Of a stretch of DNA of 64,000 bases, positions 1-10,784 are shown piece after piece; the first letter of the stretch is position 1, and each line of letters opens with the position of its first letter. Below the pieces are notes generated by a model. That model was not told the DNA's origin and searched no databases. It worked only from the letters and a program-made list of their open reading frames with translations. Both the position numbers and the translations under genes were made by a program. This stretch comes from Beta vulgaris subsp. vulgaris (lineage: Eukaryota > Streptophyta > Magnoliopsida > Caryophyllales > Amaranthaceae), in the NCBI RefSeq assembly GCF_026745355.1, contig NC_079206.1:17872916-17936915 (forward strand). Direction: 5' to 3'.

Positions 1-360
1 TCAATGATTGTTCTCTTTTAAACCACCTTATATTTTGCCATTTTGATGAAATCTATGAAATGAATCTTGGCAATCAGCATAACAATCTTCATTCATATCG
101 CAGGCGGATGATTGTCATGCTTACCAAGGGTGTTTCACAATAATTTGAATAATTAGAAGCTGATTGAAAATTGCTAAATTAGGGTGTTTCACATAAATTT
201 TTGGAGAGAGAAAGAAAGAAACCCGAGGGATCAAATGCTCGATTGAACTGCGGTGAACGGCGGAAGCAGCACCGATTATGAACCTGAGCAAACAATTTTT
301 CACCGGAATTGTCTAAACTCGATTGAACTACGGCTAGGGACTTCGAACTGCGGCAGACTT

Positions 361-508
361 CGAACGACGACCAGGGACGACTGAGTGTGGGAGGATGCGA
401 ACCGAATTCCAATAAAATCCGGCAATATTCCGGCAATTCCAATCGAAATCCGGCAATATTCCGACAATTCCAATCGAACGACGCCCAGGGACGACTGAGT
501 GTGGGAGG
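361..508. repeat. Tandem duplication, about 114-bp unit
   Basis: A 34-bp block beginning cgaacgacg and ending gtgtgggagg occurs at 361-394 and again at 475-508 with one mismatch. Between them a 30-bp block (ccggcaatattccg...ccaatcga) is itself repeated at about 418-446 and 448-476. No convincing coding sequence lies in the surrounding 1-940; the minus-strand open stretch at 179-442 is only a by-product of this GC-richer repeat. Confidence 0.75.
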
Positions 509-938
509 GACGACGGAGGATGCAGAAGAACTTGGGAGGGAGAGGTGATAACTGATAATTAGATGGATGTCAAGTTGTTCCCTTGCAACTTCTGCAATAT
601 TGTTCTTAGCTTGCGGTTATTATTAATTACTAACATCACTATTCTTTTATCTTTTTGACAACTTTTTTTTTTTTTTACAACGCTCTTCTTTTATCTCACT
701 TCTTTATTTTCTTATATAAAGTACCCTTCTAAATTATTTTGTTTCCTTATTTTCATCATTTATAAGATCCTTTAAGTTGGTTATTTTTCTCCCTTCTTTT
801 GTTTTCTTCTTCTTTTACAGCTAAATAAAAGTCACACTTTAATTTAAAAATATTAGCTCAATATAAAGAACTTAAAATTTGAGTCTTTTTCTTATACCCT
901 AATCACAAAATACAATATTTGCATATATTCTTTGATTT

Positions 939-946
<8 letters not shown>

Positions 947-1022
<76 letters not shown>
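947..1022. repeat. (TA)n microsatellite
   Basis: An almost pure TA dinucleotide run of about 75 bp with one TTTA interruption near its 3' end. It is the first of three long TA arrays in the first 4.3 kb. Confidence 0.95.
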
Positions 1023-1224
1023 ATAACTCGGTTCAACGATTTAAGTATAAGACTGTGTACATCAATCAAGTTATATTGTCGTTTGTCCGTTTCTTTTTTC
1101 TAAAGTCAACTGATAATGAATTATTTTATTTGTAGAAACATTTGAAGTAATATTTTTCTTAAGATGATGATAATATAACATTATAGCCAGATAAGGAATT
1201 TAACCAAAAGAAAAAAAACTCGCG

Positions 1225-1338
1225 CCTAACGATTCAAGTGCTCCGTTGATCAACCGGAGCATTTGTGATACAAATGCTCGGGTTGATTAATCAACCGGAG
1301 CATTTGATAAGTAGCAAAAGCTCTTTTTTACACTAGTG
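1225..1338. mobile_element. Solo CACTA terminal region
   Basis: The segment ends in ttttttaCACTAGTG (1331-1338), the terminal octamer shared by the other CACTA elements in this window. Inside it the motif TGCTCCG/CGGAGCA occurs as direct and inverted copies (about 1240-1305), forming a foldback like the subterminal transposase-binding repeats of plant En/Spm elements. No matching opposite end was found upstream, so this is a remnant. Confidence 0.6.
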
Positions 1339-2847
1339 ATCAAAATAAATCAAACTAAGTTGTCTAACTTAAACCAATCAAAACTAAACAATCCCAAATA
1401 ACAGTATTATAATATTTATTAAACTAGGTGAACCTAAAAACTATAGATTCGCTCATTACTGCAACGTAGTCCCTTTCACCAACATGCACAATATATATAG
1501 GAAAAGAACAAAGAAAAACAAAAACACAAAAATTAGCGAAAGCTAAGTAATACAACTTCATCCCGTAAAATAATGATAATAATAATAATAGTTATATTTT
1601 GAAAATAATTTTAGCATAATACAGACAAGTGTAACGTAGTACAGACAAGTATAGCATAATATAGACAAGTATGTAACATACTTAACCATTTTAATCATTT
1701 CAACTTTATATGAGTCATACAACAACAAACTTAATTATTAGAGGGGAATTGAACGTCAGTAAGCCGGGACTAATCCCAGTAACCACCTACTTCAACCTGG
1801 GTCGTCACCCAGATAAATTAAAAGTAATGACCAATATCGTTTCGCAGAACGTTCCTAGTGTGCACACCCTTCACTAATCTAATGGGTATCCGCAACGCGC
1901 ACCAATAGTATTAGGAAAAAGACAATAAAGAGTTGTAACAGAAAAAAAATCAAGTACTGTTCATCACCTATGGAGGATCCAAGTCCACAGGATAGTTTCC
2001 TTACTAATATTTTCAAAAGTAATAACAAAATACTAGTAGATACATATGTATTATGCGTAGAGATAGTATGTACTATAAATATAATAATAATTTTAGTCAT
2101 AACAAGTACTAATACTATTCATGTCACATAATATACATCTACATAAACATAGAATCACATTACTACATGTATTACACATAGCACATATAATTCCTAACGG
2201 GATTCTAGTTGTTGATGGACATTGTGAATTACCTCGAACACATCCCAGGTATAGCAATATCAACTAAAAGTCGCCTTCTACGAAGTTTTCATCTACAACA
2301 AATAATATTACCTAAAGTTAATCACTTAATATAATCAAGGTGTAAAACTTTAGTAATAATTATTAATCAAAGTCAAACAAAACTCACATTTAAAATACAT
2401 AATTTTATTTATAAAAAACTAACCCAACAAAAGTAGACCACTCAATTGTTTTGTTCATTAAAAAAAATTAAATAAACAAACGGTTGGAAACAAACTAGAA
2501 CTTTAAGTTCCTGTAGCACCTGACGCAACATCCTTTCATTTATTCTTTTTTTTAGATATATAAAACCAAAAAGCTGAAGTAATTAAATCAAAAAAAAAAT
2601 GTTCCTGGGCACGTAGAACCAGAGGAAAGAGAAAGAAGAAGAAAGAAGAAGGAAGAAGAAAAGAGAAAAAGAAGACCGTCGCCTAATTCTGCCAAGTCGC
2701 CGGAGTCGTGGTGTCGGGTTTTTAAAATTTATTTTTTTTTGTTTGAAACCTTCAAAACACAACAATGGTGATTATAAATCTGAAATTTAGAATTTACCAA
2801 AGAGATGGAGAAAGTGTATTACGTGGAGATTTTTTTGGGTGTTTGGG
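1339..2847. other. Gene-free AT-rich stretch
   Basis: Mostly AT-rich sequence without a supported gene. A purine tract made of GAAGAA and GGAAGA units lies at about 2620-2675. The minus-strand open stretches at 1879-2100 and 2583-2765 are low-complexity and match nothing I recognise. Confidence 0.6.
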
Positions 2848-2848
2848 G

Positions 2849-2919
<71 letters not shown>
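2848..2919. repeat. (TA)n microsatellite
   Basis: TA repeat interrupted once by TACATA. It runs straight into a GGTAAC minisatellite region. Confidence 0.95.
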
Positions 2920-2921
<2 letters not shown>

Positions 2922-2967
2922 GGGTAGGATCCGCTAAAAACACCTCTTAATCTGAAAACTGAAAACA

Positions 2968-3250
2968 AGGGTAACTTTTAACCCTTTTGGGGTAACTTTT
3001 AACACTTTTAGGCTAACTTTTTCCAGTTTTGGGGTAACTTTATTATATTAAGTGTAGTTCTATATATTTCAAGGATAACTTTATTGATTATAAGAGTAAC
3101 TATTATCATTTTTAGGGTAACTTTTAACATTTTTAGGGTAACTTTTAACAATTTTAGGATAATTTTATATATATTTCAAGGGTAACTTTTAGCACTTTTA
3201 GGGTAACTTTATATGTTATAAGAGTAACTTCTTCCACTTCTAAGATAACT
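2968..3250. repeat. GGTAACTTTTA minisatellite
   Basis: The unit (g)ggtaacttttaacacttttag and close variants recur about every 20-30 bp, roughly a dozen times over 280 bp. Variants include ggataacttta and agagtaactt. The repeats are diverged and there is no coding potential. Confidence 0.85.
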
Positions 3251-4158
3251 ATAAAAAAATATCAAAACGACAATAACTCGATTTATCAACACTTGCAATA
3301 ACATTCAACAAATTTCGCAACAACAAATGCTTGATAAAGAAAAAGCAAATTTACTATCAATAAAAAATACAAGAAATGCGATTGTCTCTTGCAAACTGCA
3401 AAGCTCCACTTTCTAAAACTAATAGGATATATTCTTTGTATTTTACTCCTCAAAATTATAAACAATAACTTCATATCAGTACTTTTAACAATCAAATTTT
3501 CCTTGTAATAACAAAAGAACACATTTTCTGGTGTTAGATGGAAGAAAAATTAGAGAAAGCAAGGAGAAAGGTTGATTACGCAGTAGAAAAGCAGATTTCC
3601 GTGGAAGATTTTGAGGAGAGAGAATTGCATAATACATCCAAACAACAGAGGAAATTTTTACTCGAATTTTGATCTAGAATTCGCTGGATCTGAAATTTTG
3701 ATCTGGAATAAACGAAGGAGAAAGGAGAGAGGAGAGAGAAAATTAAGTTCTTAACGACACAGATGACATGATCAGTGACCTCGGATTTGTCGACGAAGGA
3801 AGCTCGAACCTCGTCGGAAAAATGGCGGCGAGATAAGAGAGAGTTGAAGGAAGATGAAATCGAAAATGGAGAATAAAGGTTTTGAGAGAGAGATCTTGTT
3901 ACAGGAAAATAAACGAAGGAGAAAGGACAGAGGAGAGAGGAGAGAGGAGAGAGGAGAGAGAACTTGAGTTTCAGAAATCAGAAGAGAGAGAGTAGTTGTT
4001 TCAGAAAATACACGAAGGAGAGAGAGAGGATGATCGAGAGGATAGAGATCAACGGCCACGATTATATCCATTGGTTATTGTTCGCGTGATGAAAGATCGA
4101 CGGTCACGATTCAATGTTTTCAGTTTTCATATTAAAAGCTGTTTTCACGAGATCTTGT
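3251..4158. repeat. Gene-free stretch with GA-rich tract
   Basis: No gene seen. From about 3710 to 4045 the top strand is dominated by GAGAGA and GGAGAGA purine runs, including four consecutive gagagaggaga-type units at 3925-3962. Open frames here reflect the low complexity. Confidence 0.7.
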
Positions 4159-4159
4159 T

Positions 4160-4242
<83 letters not shown>

Positions 4243-4256
4243 TATATATTATAATA

Positions 4257-4287
<31 letters not shown>
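4159..4287. repeat. (TA)n microsatellite
   Basis: A 129-bp TA array with a few AA or TT phase shifts. It can fold back on itself and reads as alternating Tyr-Ile codons on both strands, which is not a protein. Confidence 0.95.
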
Positions 4288-4751
4288 GGGTTTCACTAAA
4301 AGATAAGTATTTAAGATATCTAATCCTTTCCCAAACCAACTCAAGTTATATTTTCTGAATTTTCTTTTCTTTCTATTTTTCTTTTTGGACAAAAATTTGA
4401 TTTACTAAAAAAAAATTTGATTTCGAAAATTTTATTTTTTTAAAGGATAAAATCTGGTTTAATAAAAAACGAGTTTCCATACCAAAAATCTAATTTATTA
4501 TAATTTTAATCTATTTTTTAGAATTTTATAACTTTAATATCTTATTATAAAAAAATATATTTCATAAAATAGTTATAAAAATTTAGGATATTACAAGTGC
4601 GCCTGACGCGGCACAACCAGTGCGTTGTGAGCATGTGGCGCGCCAGACGCACCGGTTGCGTTCAACACGCTTTGACAACCTTATCTTCAATGCGTTTTTA
4701 GATGATTTTCTTTTATCCTAAAAATCCGAAAATTAATTTTACGAGATAAAA

Positions 4752-7014
4752 CACTAGTGGAAAAAAACGCAAGGGCTGCGTTTTTTGAAAAACGCATCCC
4801 TTAATAGTGAAGGGTTGTGGTCAGTCCAGAATAAGGGTTGCGATTTTTTGGACTGATCGCAGCTCTTTAAGTGAAAGGTTGCGGTTTTTAGGCTAGCCGC
4901 AACCCTTCTTGTTTTATTTTTATAATCAGGTGGACTGGGATTTTAAAAGACGCGCGCACAAAGAAAGAGGGCTTTCCTCTCCTCCCTCTCATACTCATTC
5001 TCAGCACAAAGCAGTAGAAATTCTCATTCACACTCTTCTCTCTCATTCTCTCACAAAGAAAGTGGGTTTCCTCTCTCCTCACCACCAACGACCACCGACG
5101 AGCAATCTTCTCATCGTCTTCACATCACCAACGACCGCAACCCACCACATCCCCTCTCAGTGGCGGATGTAGGTAATAACACGCTGGTGCACGTGCACCA
5201 GCAATAAAAAAAAAAAAAAAAAAAAAAAAAATCAAAAAATCAAAAAATCACGCAAAAAAAAAAACGCTCTTTTCTTTCACGAGTCACGCAGACCTACCTT
5301 TCTCTCTCACAGTCTCACGCAGACCTCAACTCCTCAAGCCTTCTCGCTGCCTCCCTGGTGGCTTGACTGGCTTCGTCCGGCGGCCTCACCGGCAGCGCTT
5401 TCATTGACTGTTGGTGGCTTCGTCCTTCGTGGGCGATTCGTGGTTAAGTTTCGACGCTTCGTATCGCCATCGTCCTTGACGATTCGCCGACGTGCAGCCA
5501 CAAAACTGGTCGGAATTCCTTCCTTGGTGGACGACGGTGGACTACGGTGGACGGAATCTACTCTAGGTACATCTTAATCTACTCAATTTGCTTGATTTCT
5601 TGTTTTACTTTATAAATTAGGGTTTATCAATTTCATGAGAATTGAAAAATAAATTGCAATTTTAGTTGTTATGGGTGTTTATATATCAGATTATGTAATT
5701 TAGAATTGTTATAAATGTTGATTTTGTTGTTGTATTTTGATTTGTGTGTTATTGCATTTGCCTTGTTGGTGTTTGATAATTGAAACTACATTATGTTTGA
5801 ATTGGGTGTTATCACTTTCTTGCTGATTTTGTTGATGATAATTGATGGTCTATGAGTCTATCACAAATTGGCATATGTCTCATTGGTGAGATACATCAAA
5901 TTTAGTTCAACTGTTACTTTATTTTACTAGTATTTGGTTGTATTTTGTAATATAATTTGGATATTTGGTTTTTCTAGTACTATTTGGTTGTATTTTGTAT
6001 AATTATTGGATATATATTTATTTTCTTTTCAGAGTAAATTTTTTTAAAAAAAAATTATTTTGATTTAGTGAACGGTAATTGATGGTGAACCACCATTAGA
6101 AAATTCCTGGATCCGCCACTGTCCCCTCTTGTCGTCTTCACACCACCAACGAGCAATCCTCCTCCTTTCGTCTCTCCTCTATCGTCTTCGAGCATACCAA
6201 CACTCCCCTCCTCGCGCACCAGCTCTCTCATTGTCGCCGGAATCTAGGGTTCATCGCGCACACCAACCCTTCGGCCACTCGTCGCGCATCCAGATCTAGG
6301 GGTTTGTCAGTTTTTAGCATTTTTAATTTTTTATACTTGTGATATTTTAGGTTCTGTTGTTGGGCTTTAGTTTCGTATGTTATATTTTGTTTCGGATTTT
6401 GTTTGTGATAACTTATCCAGAATTTTCGTTTTGATTTTGTTTCGGATTTATTTGTGATAATTCCAGATCTAGGGATGTCCTTTTGTTTCCTATTTTATAT
6501 TTTTTTCATTTTAATTTGTGGAATTAATTTGATGCTAGTGTTTCTTGTTGATTCATGAATTTATAATTTCGTTTTTGTAGTATTTTTTCATCCATATATG
6601 CAGTACTGCTCTTTATAATTTCGTTTAGGGGATGTTATATATTTTTTTGTCTAGAATATGCGCTGGTGTTTATGCGCAAATAAAAACAATATATACTCAG
6701 TAATTGTTTTTGGATACATTTAGAACTATAAAATGCAAAAACAAAAACAATTTTTTTTGTGATTTTTTTGGGTGACAAGGGCTGCGGTCTTTAGCAAATA
6801 CCGCATCCCTTTGTACAAGGAAGGGTTGTGGTTTTGAGCATAAACCACAACCTTTGGTGGTGAAGAGCTGCGTCAAAAACCGTAACCCATCATTTTTGTC
6901 GAAGGGCTGCGGACGCAACCCTTAAGACTATTTTGACCGCAACCCTTAGGACTATTTTGACCGCAACCCTTAGGACTATTTTGACCGCAACACTAGTGTT
7001 TCTTTACACTAGTG
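4752..7014. mobile_element. CACTA (En/Spm-like) element A, non-autonomous
   Basis: Both termini are CACTAGTG: it begins CACTAGTGGAAAAAAACG and ends tttacactagtg. It is flanked by the 3-bp duplication AAA (4749-4751 and 7015-7017). Subterminal regions are packed with direct and inverted copies of AAGGGTTGCGG/CCGCAACCCTT, as expected for TNPA-type binding sites. The interior holds a CT-rich 5'UTR-like segment (about 4940-5150 and 6122-6300) and a T-rich intron-like part, but no transposase. It is homologous to element B at 49859-52693. A hAT element is inserted inside it. A second internal CACTAGTG at 6991-6998 may be an alternative end. Confidence 0.88.
5158..6121. mobile_element. hAT element nested in CACTA element A
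   Basis: Terminal inverted repeats CAGTGGCGGAT and ATCCGCCACTG are bounded by a perfect 8-bp duplication TCCCCTCT (5150-5157 and 6122-6129), diagnostic of hAT insertion. The 964-bp element has a poly-A tract near the left end, a GC-rich leader-like block (5270-5575), then a T-rich intron-like stretch that follows a GTACAT donor-like site near 5576. No transposase is encoded, so it is a non-autonomous derivative. It is younger than element A. Confidence 0.93.
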
Positions 7015-7360
7015 AAATATGATTTTAAATTAAGAATATCTTTGAAATATTTATTAAAAAAATTATTTATGATTGAGTAATTAATTGGGCTTTTCAAAGA
7101 ATTGGGTTTAAAATATTTAAGATTGGCTCAAAATATTTTTTATGGCTCAAAATGCAATTAATTTTCAGGAATAATTAATTGGACTTTGAAATATGATTTG
7201 GATTGTTAAATTATGCTTTTACACTTTGAAATAATTTCTGACCTGGTTCTTAAACTGATCTTCTATTAAATCGGACCAATTAATACCGGGATATGTTTCA
7301 TCATTGGGTATTTAAATGGAGACACACAATTATGTGTCTACATAACCTCAATTTTAAGAA

Positions 7361-7571
7361 GGATGAGGAGCTAGCTCATGTGGTAGAGCACTCCCCCCTA
7401 ATCTCTGAGGTCAGGGGTTTGATCTTTACCCCCTGCATTATGCTGAGGTATTTCCTTAGCATGCTTTGCATGCATTACCAGCCAATATGCTGGTAGTTCC
7501 TACAAGGCTAGTAGCCTTTATTCGGATTAGTCCTTGGGCTGACTTAATTTCTCAATAAAAAAAAAAAAATA
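7361..7571 (+). mobile_element. tRNA-derived SINE
   Basis: The head contains an A-box-like segment (agctcatgtggtagagca) and a degenerate B box (ggtcaggggtttgatc), typical of a pol III promoter. The body ends in an A-run (7558-7569). A 19-bp direct repeat, ataacctcaattttaagaa, flanks it at 7342-7360 and 7572-7590, confirming target-primed insertion. The target lies at the 3' limit of the recognised part of repeat R1. Confidence 0.92.
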
Positions 7572-7897
7572 ATAACCTCAATTTTAAGAATAATGTTGAA
7601 ATAGGAGACTTAGAAGGTGTTGTTGGTGGGGATATAATCAATTTAAGCCCTGTTCAATAAATCGAAGCCCTAACCGCAATACAATAGTTCAAATGTATGT
7701 CCACGCCTATTACAACAGCGTATCAAATAAAAATATATATTCCGTATAATTTAGTATTCATATTAAGCTAAGTAATGAAACAAGTCAATGATGATTAAAT
7801 ATCATTCTTATAACAAAAATTTCATGACAATCATGAATATAAATAACATATCCACTCGTTTCAAAATTTACAAAATCTTCAATTGACCGTCATTGTC

Positions 7898-8003
7898 TTC
7901 AATCTCCTTTGTCTTGTGTTTGGTTGTTTAAATATGCCACCCACATAGCTTTTAGCTCGTCAATCATCTCTTGCGAATAAGTGCATGGAATCCCAAGAAA
8001 GTA
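7898..8003 (-). pseudogene. Exon-like fragment, possible terminal exon, unknown product
   Basis: On the minus strand an acceptor-like TTTTGTAG (ending at 8004) is followed by 34 sense codons and a TGA at 7901-7899. The peptide starts YFLGIPCTYS and includes EMIDELKAMWVAYL. I do not recognise the protein. It lies downstream, in transcription order, of the Nudix-like exon at 8734-8809, so both may belong to one gene fragment. A further open 40-codon stretch lies between them at about 8102-8221 on the same strand. Without homology support this remains a guess. Confidence 0.3.
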
Positions 8004-8245
8004 CTACAAAATAATTTCAAATAATTATAGTTAGAACTAGCTATTATATATTTTATAGTTTCTTATACAATCAACAATTAACCACTAAAAGCCAATAACT
8101 ATGCAGAATTTGGGAGCTAAAGATACTCCAGTGAGGTTTTGGGGTAAAGTGTAAAGTTCTTCCCTCAACATTTTGGTAATGTACAACAACCCCAGCCCTG
8201 ACTACCACTGATGGACCCTCATAGGAATAGCAAAAGCTAAAAGTA

Positions 8246-8580
8246 CAAGGAGTAGTATAATACAGATGGTTTCACTTAATGTAGGACATACATTGAGAAA
8301 TTCATCATAAACCGAATTCAATAATAATTATATAACAGAGTAGTATAATACAGATGATTTCACTTAATGTAGGACATACAGTACTATTATGTGGTGAAAA
8401 AATACACTAACTTCAGTTAAATATACATAAACCTAATAAATCACAACGGAAGTATAAATTAGAAATGTTTCATCAATTGAATTCAATGATACCAAACTAG
8501 TATAATACAGATGGTTTTGCTGAATGCAGGACATATACTACTAGTCCGTTATGTGATGAAATAATACACTAAGTTCAATT
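8246..8580. repeat. Three-copy tandem repeat
   Basis: The phrase agtataatacagatg(g/a)ttt..ct.aatg.aggacata occurs at about 8252, 8340 and 8500. The second and third copies are followed by gtg(g/a)tgaaa.aatacactaa. Spacing is uneven, so this is a degenerate local duplication within an otherwise non-coding stretch. Confidence 0.7.
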
Positions 8581-8733
8581 GGGTACATAAAAACCTCAAC
8601 ACTATTACTGATTTGTGATAGTATGAACTGAAATTGGACAAAACCTCCATGAAAGAAAGGGTGGAAGTGAAATTTCCACTTTGTCTAAGATAATGCCAAC
8701 ATGATAGAATATGATACATTTTCGGTAACTGAC

Positions 8734-8809
8734 CTCAGCAATGAAATCAATAGATGTAACTCCAGTTTCTTCTCGCAATTCTCTTACTGATGCAAACTTC
8801 GATCCCACC
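8734..8809 (-). pseudogene. Nudix hydrolase exon fragment
   Basis: The minus strand reads KFASVRELREETGVTSIDF followed by IAE, then a GAG|GTCAGT donor at 8733; an acceptor-like TTAG ends at 8810. RELREETGV fits the REUXEEXGU half of the Nudix box exactly. The flanking residues resemble plant diadenosine-polyphosphate Nudix hydrolases of the NUDX25/26/27 type, in which the family hydrolyses nucleoside-diphosphate-linked substrates. The upstream half of the Nudix box (G-x5-E) is not contiguous and would need an earlier exon that I cannot find. The segment is therefore a gene fragment or captured exon rather than a working gene. Confidence 0.55.
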
Positions 8810-8984
8810 CTAATTATAGTCATATATAACAAGTGATGATAGAAATCTTAAATTGAGTGTGCTAATTCGTCAATTAATCCGCACATAAAATAACATGTAC
8901 AACTTAAAATGAATAACAACGAAATTGTGGAGAAAGTTAGAACCTCGTCGGCGAGTCGAAGAATAAATACACTTTGGTTGAAGC

Positions 8985-9092
8985 AGCGAGCGACAAAGAA
9001 CGGTTAGCAACGAGTGACGAAGAACAGTTAGTAGCAAGGGGACGAAGAACGATTAGCAACAAGTGACGAAGAACAGTTAGCAGCAAGGGGAC
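8985..9092. repeat. 24-25 bp minisatellite
   Basis: About four units of gacgaagaacagttagcagcaagg with variants agtga or aggggac. It lies in a GC-richer block (8940-9170) upstream, in minus orientation, of the Nudix-like exon; a serine-rich leader-like reading exists but has stops. Confidence 0.8.
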
Positions 9093-9169
9093 GAGGAGGA
9101 AGATTTGCTGCCGATGGATTCGTTCAGAGTGAGAGGATAAGTGGAGAGGCGTGAGGAGAAGTTATTAGG

Positions 9170-10260
9170 GTTTGAGGGGGCTAAAAACTAGAGATTGGTT
9201 TGGTCTTCTAGGGTGTTTTCATCCGTTGGATGAAAAGATTGAAGAGCTGAGATTTGCTCTTATGAATTTAGGGTTAATTTTTTAAAAATTTTTAAAAGAG
9301 TAAATGATAAATGAAGGGCTAAGATTTGGTCTTTCTCTAATGGAGGATTGAGATTTGCTCATTCAAGGAGGGATCCATCACTAATTCTATTTATCCAATG
9401 AGCATTGAGTTAGACCAAGCACATGGATTGTTATTTTGATCAATGGTTGGATTTTGTCCATTTTGATATTCTCACAAATCAATGGCTTTAGTTTAATTTT
9501 GTCATTTTGATTAAATTGATATTAATTTCATTTGCAAATTCTAAGTTAATAATTTAAGTATTATTGGTTTTGTTAACTTTAAAAATTAGTACTATTGACT
9601 TACTATTAGGAATTAATATAAACTAGAAACTTTAAAATTCAATTAGTTATTAGTATTATTAATTTTAATGAACTTAGTTCATGTCATAATCCTAAATCAT
9701 AGGCCTACTATTGTTATAATATTTAATCATGTTTTAATAATGTAATTATTGAATGGATTCTGTGGGTCACTAAGTAGATTAAGTTGTCACTATTAAACTA
9801 GATATTAGTGATTACTCGCTTACAAGACCAACTCAGTAGATTGGTGATTACTCGCTTACATTGGCTTTGATCATGGTATACTAGTATAATTTGTGTTTAT
9901 CAACTTTGATCATCATCAACTCCAATTCATCATTATCAGTCATCATCACCTTTAATCTTTGATCACTTATGAACTATACTTCTTGTTCTTGAAATATTAC
10001 TTATACAACTGTTACTTGTTACTTGTTACTTGCTCAATTAAATGTTTTGATTGCAGTCAGTTACGTGAACTAAAGTATAACAGTATACTTATATTGATGT
10101 GTTATTGTATCAATGATGTTTAAGCCATAGGTTTTTTTTATCGACACTTATAAGCTTTTTACCAAAATCTTGTTAATAAGAAATAAGATTTAGTCAATTA
10201 AGATCTTGTTAATATGCAAAATGATACAGTACTTTAGCAAACCTCCCTATGTGTTATAAC
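9170..10260. other. Gene-free AT-rich stretch
   Basis: No coding sequence, element termini or long repeats that I can support. Short local duplications occur, for example ttggtgattactcgcttaca near 9805-9860. Confidence 0.55.
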
Positions 10261-10261
10261 A

Positions 10262-10358
10262 AACTATGTTGTAGTTGGTGTTCTTGTTATTGTTGTTGTT
10301 GTTCTTGTTATTGTTGTTGTTGTTGTTGTTGTTATTGTTATTGTTATTATTATTATTG
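10262..10358. repeat. (GTT)n/(ATT)n microsatellite
   Basis: Trinucleotide run dominated by GTT, with GTTCTT variants passing into ATT. Confidence 0.9.
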
Positions 10359-10377
10359 TAATAATTGTTCTTAACCT

Positions 10378-10779
10378 AGAGACGATTAACTTAAATGGAA
10401 CATTGTTATTATGCTGAACCAATCTACTGAGTTGCACTGTTTTACATATGTTGCAACTGAATTAGATACTTTCGGTTCCGGAATGAATTCAATTTACAGT
10501 GATTAACTTAAGTAGAGTATTGATATTATCTTGAATTAAACTTACAATACTGTTAAAGTAGTTGTTTTGAGTTTCAATATGAATTCAACTTAGAGACAAG
10601 TAACTTAAATGGAGTATTGTTATATTGAACCAATCTACTGAGTTACATTGTTATACATTTGTTGCAACTGAATCAGATGCTTTCGGTTCGAAATTGAATG
10701 CAACTTAAAGATGATTAATTTAAGTAGAGTACTATTATTATCTTGAATTAGTTTATCGAATTCATTAATACGCTCATTC
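10378..10779. repeat. Two-copy tandem duplication, about 215 bp
   Basis: The order gat/gacaagtaactt.aatgga, ttgttat, gaaccaatctactgagtt, ttgcaactgaat.aga, ctttcggttc, gattaa.tt.aagtagagta and tatcttgaatta occurs twice (about 10378-10590 and 10594-10779). The Copia element inserted immediately after the second copy, and its target duplication CAATA abuts this repeat. Confidence 0.8.
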
Positions 10780-10784
10780 CAATA

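Larger units (their letters stand above)
4725..7341 (+). repeat. Dispersed repeat R1 split by CACTA element A
   Basis: Bases 4725-4751 plus 7015-7341 form one dispersed repeat interrupted by the CACTA insertion. A second copy at 32150-32455 shares the same order: tccgaaaat...ttttacg, attaattgggctt, cggaccaatta, atatgtttcat, ttaaatggaga and attatg. The family is unclassified; a decayed LTR fragment is plausible. How far R1 extends upstream of 4725 is unclear, though a GC-richer patch at 4600-4665 may belong to it. Confidence 0.6.

Noticed and set aside
932..4358. Tyr-Ile-repeat open frames
   Set aside because: They are translations of (TA)n microsatellites on both strands.
7361..7440. Functional tRNA gene
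   Set aside because: Pol III boxes are present but the cloverleaf is not. The A-tail and 19-bp target duplication show a SINE.
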